Positions 5,901-6,869 of a stretch of 6,869 nt of DNA are shown here, one piece after another. A program made the translations under genes and the position numbers. The notes beneath the pieces are model-generated. The model worked only from the letters and a program-made list of their open reading frames with translations. It did not search any database and was not told the origin of the DNA. This DNA comes from Cellvibrionales bacterium UBA1963. Lineage in GTDB: Bacteria; Pseudomonadota; Gammaproteobacteria; Pseudomonadales; UBA7434. The first letter of the stretch is position 1, and every line of letters starts with the position of its first letter. The stretch lies in contig DDED01000189.1 in NCBI GenBank assembly GCA_002336035.1, positions 1 through 6,869 of the forward strand. The letters run 5' to 3'.

Positions 5901-5921
5901 GACGCTCAACGGCGTTTTTTT
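5901..5921 (+). terminator. Short terminator-like hairpin with T-run
   Basis: GACGC (5901-5905) pairs with GGCGTT using the core ACGC/GCGT (5902-5905 with 5912-5915) plus one G-T pair, around a 6-base loop, followed by T at 5915-5921. The stem is short, but the GC core and T-run fit an intrinsic terminator, probably ending the holD-rimI transcript 160 bases after its last stop codon. It sits only 22 bases before the next start codon, which is unusually close. Confidence 0.5.
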
Positions 5922-5943
5922 CTTTACTTAATGTGTGCTAACT

Positions 5944-6869
5944 ATGAAAACCCTTGCCGAAAGATTTCCTCGTCCAGATTTAGTTAAGCGAATTAATTTG
6001 ATGGCTGGTACCGTTGGTGGTGCAGCCGAGTTAATTAGCCTTGAACCTAACGAAATGATTGAAGCCAGTAGCCGAATAACAGGCTTAAGTGATTTTGGCG
6101 AGCGCATTGATGGCGATTGGCGTGGACGTTTAGAGGGCCTTGTTGCCAGCTTAGAAGCTGAAGCAGATTTAAATGTCATGGGTCGACTTCAGGTAAGGCA
6201 AGAGATTTTACGTTGCCTGCAAAGTCGATTGTACTTGACAAAAAAAATAACTGATCAGCCTGAGATACTCAATGAAGAAATTCTTGAGCCTCTGATTATT
6301 ACGGGTACCGGTCGCTCTGGCACCACTATTACGCTTGAATTGCTTGGCCAAGATACTGATTCTTTAGCACCGATCGCATGGCGAGCGTTTCATCCGACAG
6401 ATGACTTAGGCGACGAAGAAACTTTATTACAACTTACAGAGTGTGAGCAAGATTTATGGCTTGATGTGTGTCCGCAATTGGTTGCGATTCACGAGTTACG
6501 TGCGGACATTCCCGATGAATGTATAGGGGTTCAAAAACCATCTTTTGGTGGCATGCTTTGGTGGGTCCTTCATGATGTACAGACTTTTCCAATGGATCCT
6601 GAAGCTGCGATGAAATACCAAAAAGTGATTATGCAGGTGATGCAGTTTGAGCATAGAAAAAAAAATCCTGATAAAAAAGTCCCGCACTGGGTATTAAAAA
6701 CGCCCACTTATTTACCGATGCTTGATTTAGTCTTTTCAATTTATCCTGATGCTTGGATTATTCTTAACCATAGAGATCCTTTAAAGACGGTACCTTCTGG
6801 TTTATCGACCCTTGCTGTATCTCGATACATGCGCAGCGACCGAGAAAATCTGGAGCAATTAAGGGATCT
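5944..6869 (+). CDS. Sulfotransferase-family protein (PF13469-like), 3' end cut by window
   Basis: Probable cytoplasmic enzyme moving a sulfuryl group from PAPS to an unknown acceptor; the 308 residues present stop at the window edge without a stop codon. Residues 1-110 are a helical N-terminal region seen in many bacterial members: ITGLSDFGE (45-53), LEAEADLNVMGR (70-81), then ILRCLQSRLYL. The 5'-phosphosulfate loop is LIITGTGRSGTT (117-128), and the 3'-phosphate site is WVLKTPTYL (249-257) with LNHRDPLKTVPS (274-285), giving Arg277 and Ser285 as likely ligands. In most relatives the loop reads P-R-S-G-T-T; here Pro is replaced by Gly. The middle (GVQKPSFGGMLWWVLHD, 195-211) probably shapes the acceptor pocket. 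ATG 5944 matches the family's N-terminus best; GTG 5935 is the only other in-frame start after the TAA at 5929. Neither has a visible ribosome site, so a near-leaderless mRNA is possible. The acceptor cannot be told from sequence. Confidence 0.9.
   Translation, partial: MKTLAERFPRPDLVKRINLMAGTVGGAAELISLEPNEMIEASSRITGLSDFGERIDGDWRGRLEGLVASLEAEADLNVMGRLQVRQEILRCLQSRLYLTKKITDQPEILNEEILEPLIITGTGRSGTTITLELLGQDTDSLAPIAWRAFHPTDDLGDEETLLQLTECEQDLWLDVCPQLVAIHELRADIPDECIGVQKPSFGGMLWWVLHDVQTFPMDPEAAMKYQKVIMQVMQFEHRKKNPDKKVPHWVLKTPTYLPMLDLVFSIYPDAWIILNHRDPLKTVPSGLSTLAVSRYMRSDRENLEQLRD

Noticed and set aside
5928..6687. Minus-strand frames opposite the sulfotransferase gene (5928-6179 and 6496-6687)
   Set aside because: The plus strand carries an uninterrupted sulfotransferase frame with both cofactor-binding motifs; the minus frames have no motifs and are shadows.
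1..6869. CRISPR arrays, insertion sequences, tRNA or rRNA genes, toxin-antitoxin pairs, phage or defence genes
   Set aside because: I found no regularly spaced repeats, transposase motifs, terminal inverted repeats with target duplications, RNA gene signatures or defence-protein motifs. The window is mainly ordinary chromosomal content.

Overview
This window reads as chromosomal DNA of a gammaproteobacterium, probably a marine, Pseudomonadales/Cellvibrionales-like lineage. Four things point there. IspB has E. coli-type octaprenyl synthase signatures. The 2-isopropylmalate synthase is the long, Pseudomonas/actinobacterial-type LeuA rather than the enterobacterial form. A divergent psi-subunit gene sits directly before rimI. 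A PEP-CTERM-type surface protein and a PF13469-like sulfotransferase flank the housekeeping genes. The genus assignment is inference; no rRNA or other phylogenetic marker is present.

Layout. Bases 1-277 hold the 3' end of an exosortase-sorted (VPIPA/PEP-CTERM-type) protein, closed by a strong intrinsic terminator at 350-390. On the minus strand follow ispB (413-1381, with its own good promoter at 1463-1491) and an Lrp/AsnC-family regulator (1521-2000). A 220-bp AT-rich intergenic region (2001-2220) separates this regulator from the divergent leuA (2221-3879); it holds dyads and promoter-like elements for both genes. Next on the plus strand is a compact three-gene unit: a pseudomonad-like DNA polymerase III psi subunit (holD-like, 3996-4841), rimI (4852-5313, TTG start) and a conserved-looking acidic protein of unknown function (5322-5738), with gaps of only about 10 and 8 bases. 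After 205 bp of non-coding DNA holding a short terminator-like hairpin, a sulfotransferase-family gene starts at 5944 and runs off the right edge.

How the genes fit together. The regulator and leuA form a divergent pair, so a local leucine or branched-chain amino acid circuit is the simplest hypothesis. ispB supplies the polyprenyl tail of ubiquinone and is here separated from its usual rplU-rpmA neighbours. holD-rimI is an old gammaproteobacterial pairing (replisome clamp-loader subunit plus ribosomal S18 acetyltransferase), and this positional conservation is a main reason for naming the otherwise poorly recognisable 281-residue protein. Nothing here is a clear defence island, prophage, CRISPR array or insertion sequence. 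The most interesting signals are the divergent psi protein, the regulator-leuA control region, the overlapping dyads before holD, and the terminator-like hairpin just before the sulfotransferase.
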